In this document: piece by piece, positions 49,834 to 50,964 of the stretch
Layout: every line of letters begins with the position of its first letter
Position numbering within the stretch: the first letter of the stretch is position 1
From: Nocardioides flavus (ex Wang et al. 2016)
GTDB lineage: Bacteria > Actinomycetota > Actinomycetes > Propionibacteriales > Nocardioidaceae
Direction of reading: 5' to 3'
Assembly (NCBI RefSeq): GCF_014653115.1
Contig: NZ_BNAD01000019.1
Coordinates: forward strand, 1-50,964
DNA: 50,964 bases
The notes under the pieces: generated by a model
Seen by the model: the letters and a program-made list of their open reading frames with translations, nothing else
Told to the model about the DNA's origin: nothing
The model's database searches: none
Translations under genes and position numbers: made by a program

Positions 49834-50715
49834 TCATCCTGCGTGGGGAACGAATCCGTGGTCGGCGCTGTACGACGCAAGCACATCCGGTGCCGCGGAC
49901 CCGGTCTTGAGGTAGGCATGGTCCAGACGCAAGGCGAGGCTGTCGACGGCTGCCGCGAGCATGGCCGCCGACAGGCGTACCTCTTGTGAAGGTGACCTCT
50001 TTCCGGCGTCCGCGAGTTCCAAGGCGTAGGGGAGGGTTGCCGCCAGCGACAGTTCTTCCTCTTCCTCCACGAAGTAGTAGGACTCGGCGTACTGCATGAG
50101 GTCCGTCTCGGCTTGGATCACGCCTTCAGTCACGGCGTCGAGCATGCGGCTGACGATGGACGGTTCTCCACCTGCTACGACGTCCGTGGAGTGGCTTGAC
50201 TGCAGAATGTCCAGACGCTTCGCAATGGACCGCCGCCTACCCAGAGCGGGATACACCTGCAGGATCCAGGAGATGGCGGCGGTCAAGAGGACGAACCCGA
50301 GCAGCGCCTCGAACGGTGTCAGCAGTCGCAGGGCGGGGTCGGCGGGGGTGATGTCGCCGAAGCCGAGCGTGGCGACGGTGACCAAGGACAGATATAGCGC
50401 AGCCAAGACATCGGACGACTCCTCGGGCCGCAATGCAGACCCGAAGTAGAAACCCTGCTGCATGTGAGGCAGATACACCAGCGTCCAACCGACGACCACC
50501 AAGCCAGTCCACAACATGACGGTTCCGAGGATTCCGAACGGCCCGGCGAGATGCCGCGTGTGACTGGGCAGCACACGCTTGGTGGCCCCCCAGACGACCT
50601 GGAACACCGAATGAGCGATGCGGCCGAATCCGCCCGGGTGCCACAGCGTGTGGAATATGTCCCACAGCGCCACCAAGACAACGAGGAGGCCTGCCGAGCT
50701 AATGATCCATCCCAT
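49834..50715 (-). CDS. Two-helix potassium-channel-like protein
   Basis: 293 residues from ATG 50715 (MGWIISSAGLLVVLVALWD). A further upstream extension is open but has no membrane or family features and enters the terminal repeat region, so I reject it. Helices near 1-25, 65-90 and 120-150 enclose a pore loop SLVTVATLGFGDITPADPAL, with TLGFGD in place of the usual TVGYGD selectivity filter. The C-terminal half is helical and acidic (FVEEEEELSLAA). Related Ion_trans_2 proteins pass K+. No partner genes are adjacent except the terminal repeat. Confidence 0.82.
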   Translation of the reverse strand: MGWIISSAGLLVVLVALWDIFHTLWHPGGFGRIAHSVFQVVWGATKRVLPSHTRHLAGPFGILGTVMLWTGLVVVGWTLVYLPHMQQGFYFGSALRPEESSDVLAALYLSLVTVATLGFGDITPADPALRLLTPFEALLGFVLLTAAISWILQVYPALGRRRSIAKRLDILQSSHSTDVVAGGEPSIVSRMLDAVTEGVIQAETDLMQYAESYYFVEEEEELSLAATLPYALELADAGKRSPSQEVRLSAAMLAAAVDSLALRLDHAYLKTGSAAPDVLASYSADHGFVPHAG

Positions 50716-50837
50716 CCGGGCGACTTTAGTGCCAACGGCGGGGGGCTCGGATCGGCGGTGTAGTGGGACGCCGGCCACGATCGGTCCGACTTCACCGTGC
50801 GTGACGCCGCAGTCACCGTGTCCGCGTCGGTGCCCGA

Positions 50838-50964
50838 AGTTGAGTCCCCGATAGTGGTGTAGCGCGGTCGTCGAGGTCGTCCCCGGCGTGTACGTCGGAC
50901 GCAGGCGCGGCCACCGCGTGATCCTTCGAGTCAACCTTCTACCGAATCCTCGAGGACCATCACG
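50838..50964. repeat. Right terminal inverted repeat (127 bp)
   Basis: Inverted copy of 1-127; identical over the outer 62 bp, with four differences further in. It lies outside the channel gene, whose promoter would be in 50716-50837. Together the two repeats bound the whole window exactly, base for base. Confidence 0.9.

Noticed and set aside
50716..50934. Upstream extension of the channel gene into the terminal repeat
   Set aside because: The extra residues show no membrane segment or conservation pattern; ATG 50715 gives a standard N-terminal helix.

Overview
The window is high-GC DNA whose gene order and protein styles are those of a plated actinobacterium (Actinomycetota; Nocardioidaceae or Intrasporangiaceae would fit, but I cannot assign a genus). 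GTG starts are frequent, stop/start overlaps of the ATGA or GTGA type are common, and the families are actinobacterial (BlaI/M56 pairs, CsoR, CHAP protein with repeated surface domains, DUF305, DUF6153-like). The two ends are a 127-bp inverted repeat with 4 mismatches, so the window is either one bounded element or a contig broken at a shared repeat.

Layout. 1-14 kb is a cell-envelope and cytochrome-c-maturation island under BlaI-type repressors. It holds a resB remnant, lnt, a TlpA lipoprotein, lgt, a small membrane protein, an M56 protease with BlaI, a BNR-repeat protein, and a divergent tlpA-ccdA pair. A methyltransferase, an M23 peptidase, a VanY-like lipoprotein and a GNAT protein follow, then a second BlaI/M56 pair and a CHAP amidase-like protein. 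Near-palindromes built on CTACTAT recur in front of several of these genes. 14.5-18 kb holds a His-rich mini-protein, a truncated UbiB-like gene, a nitrilase-Nudix fusion and an SGNH hydrolase.

18-36 kb mixes carbon metabolism and copper handling: a phosphoketolase, a scar made of a broken alpha/beta hydrolase and a broken ECF sigma gene, CsoR, an archaeal-type (type II) GAPDH, a CPx ATPase with a CPD motif, an EamA transporter, and a beta-phosphoglucomutase/GH65 phosphorylase fusion. These are followed by a cupredoxin-ATPase-YHS copper pump, a shortened phosphoketolase-like protein lacking the TPP motif, and acetate kinase. A 15-bp TACC-N7-GGTA motif precedes both csoR and the cupredoxin ATPase. 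Phosphoketolase, acetate kinase, sugar phosphorylase/mutase and GAPDH together could form a substrate-level ATP supply.

36-41 kb carries small membrane proteins, a BNR lipoprotein, DUF305 and DUF6153-like proteins, a ccdA remnant and a complete IS481-family element flanked by ACTAGT. 40.9-49.8 kb is one operon: a DUF305 membrane protein followed by NuoA, a fused and degenerate NuoB/NuoD-like protein carrying a His-Gly-Met repeat tract, and NuoH, J, K, L, M, N. No iron-sulfur or NADH subunit is present, and several residues needed for redox or proton pumping are substituted. A two-TM potassium-channel-like protein closes the window.

The most unusual item is this complex-I-like membrane arm without redox chemistry, next to copper-handling genes. 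Caution: at least eight genes or gene remnants have single-base frameshifts, several in short homopolymers, which could be assembly errors as easily as gene decay.
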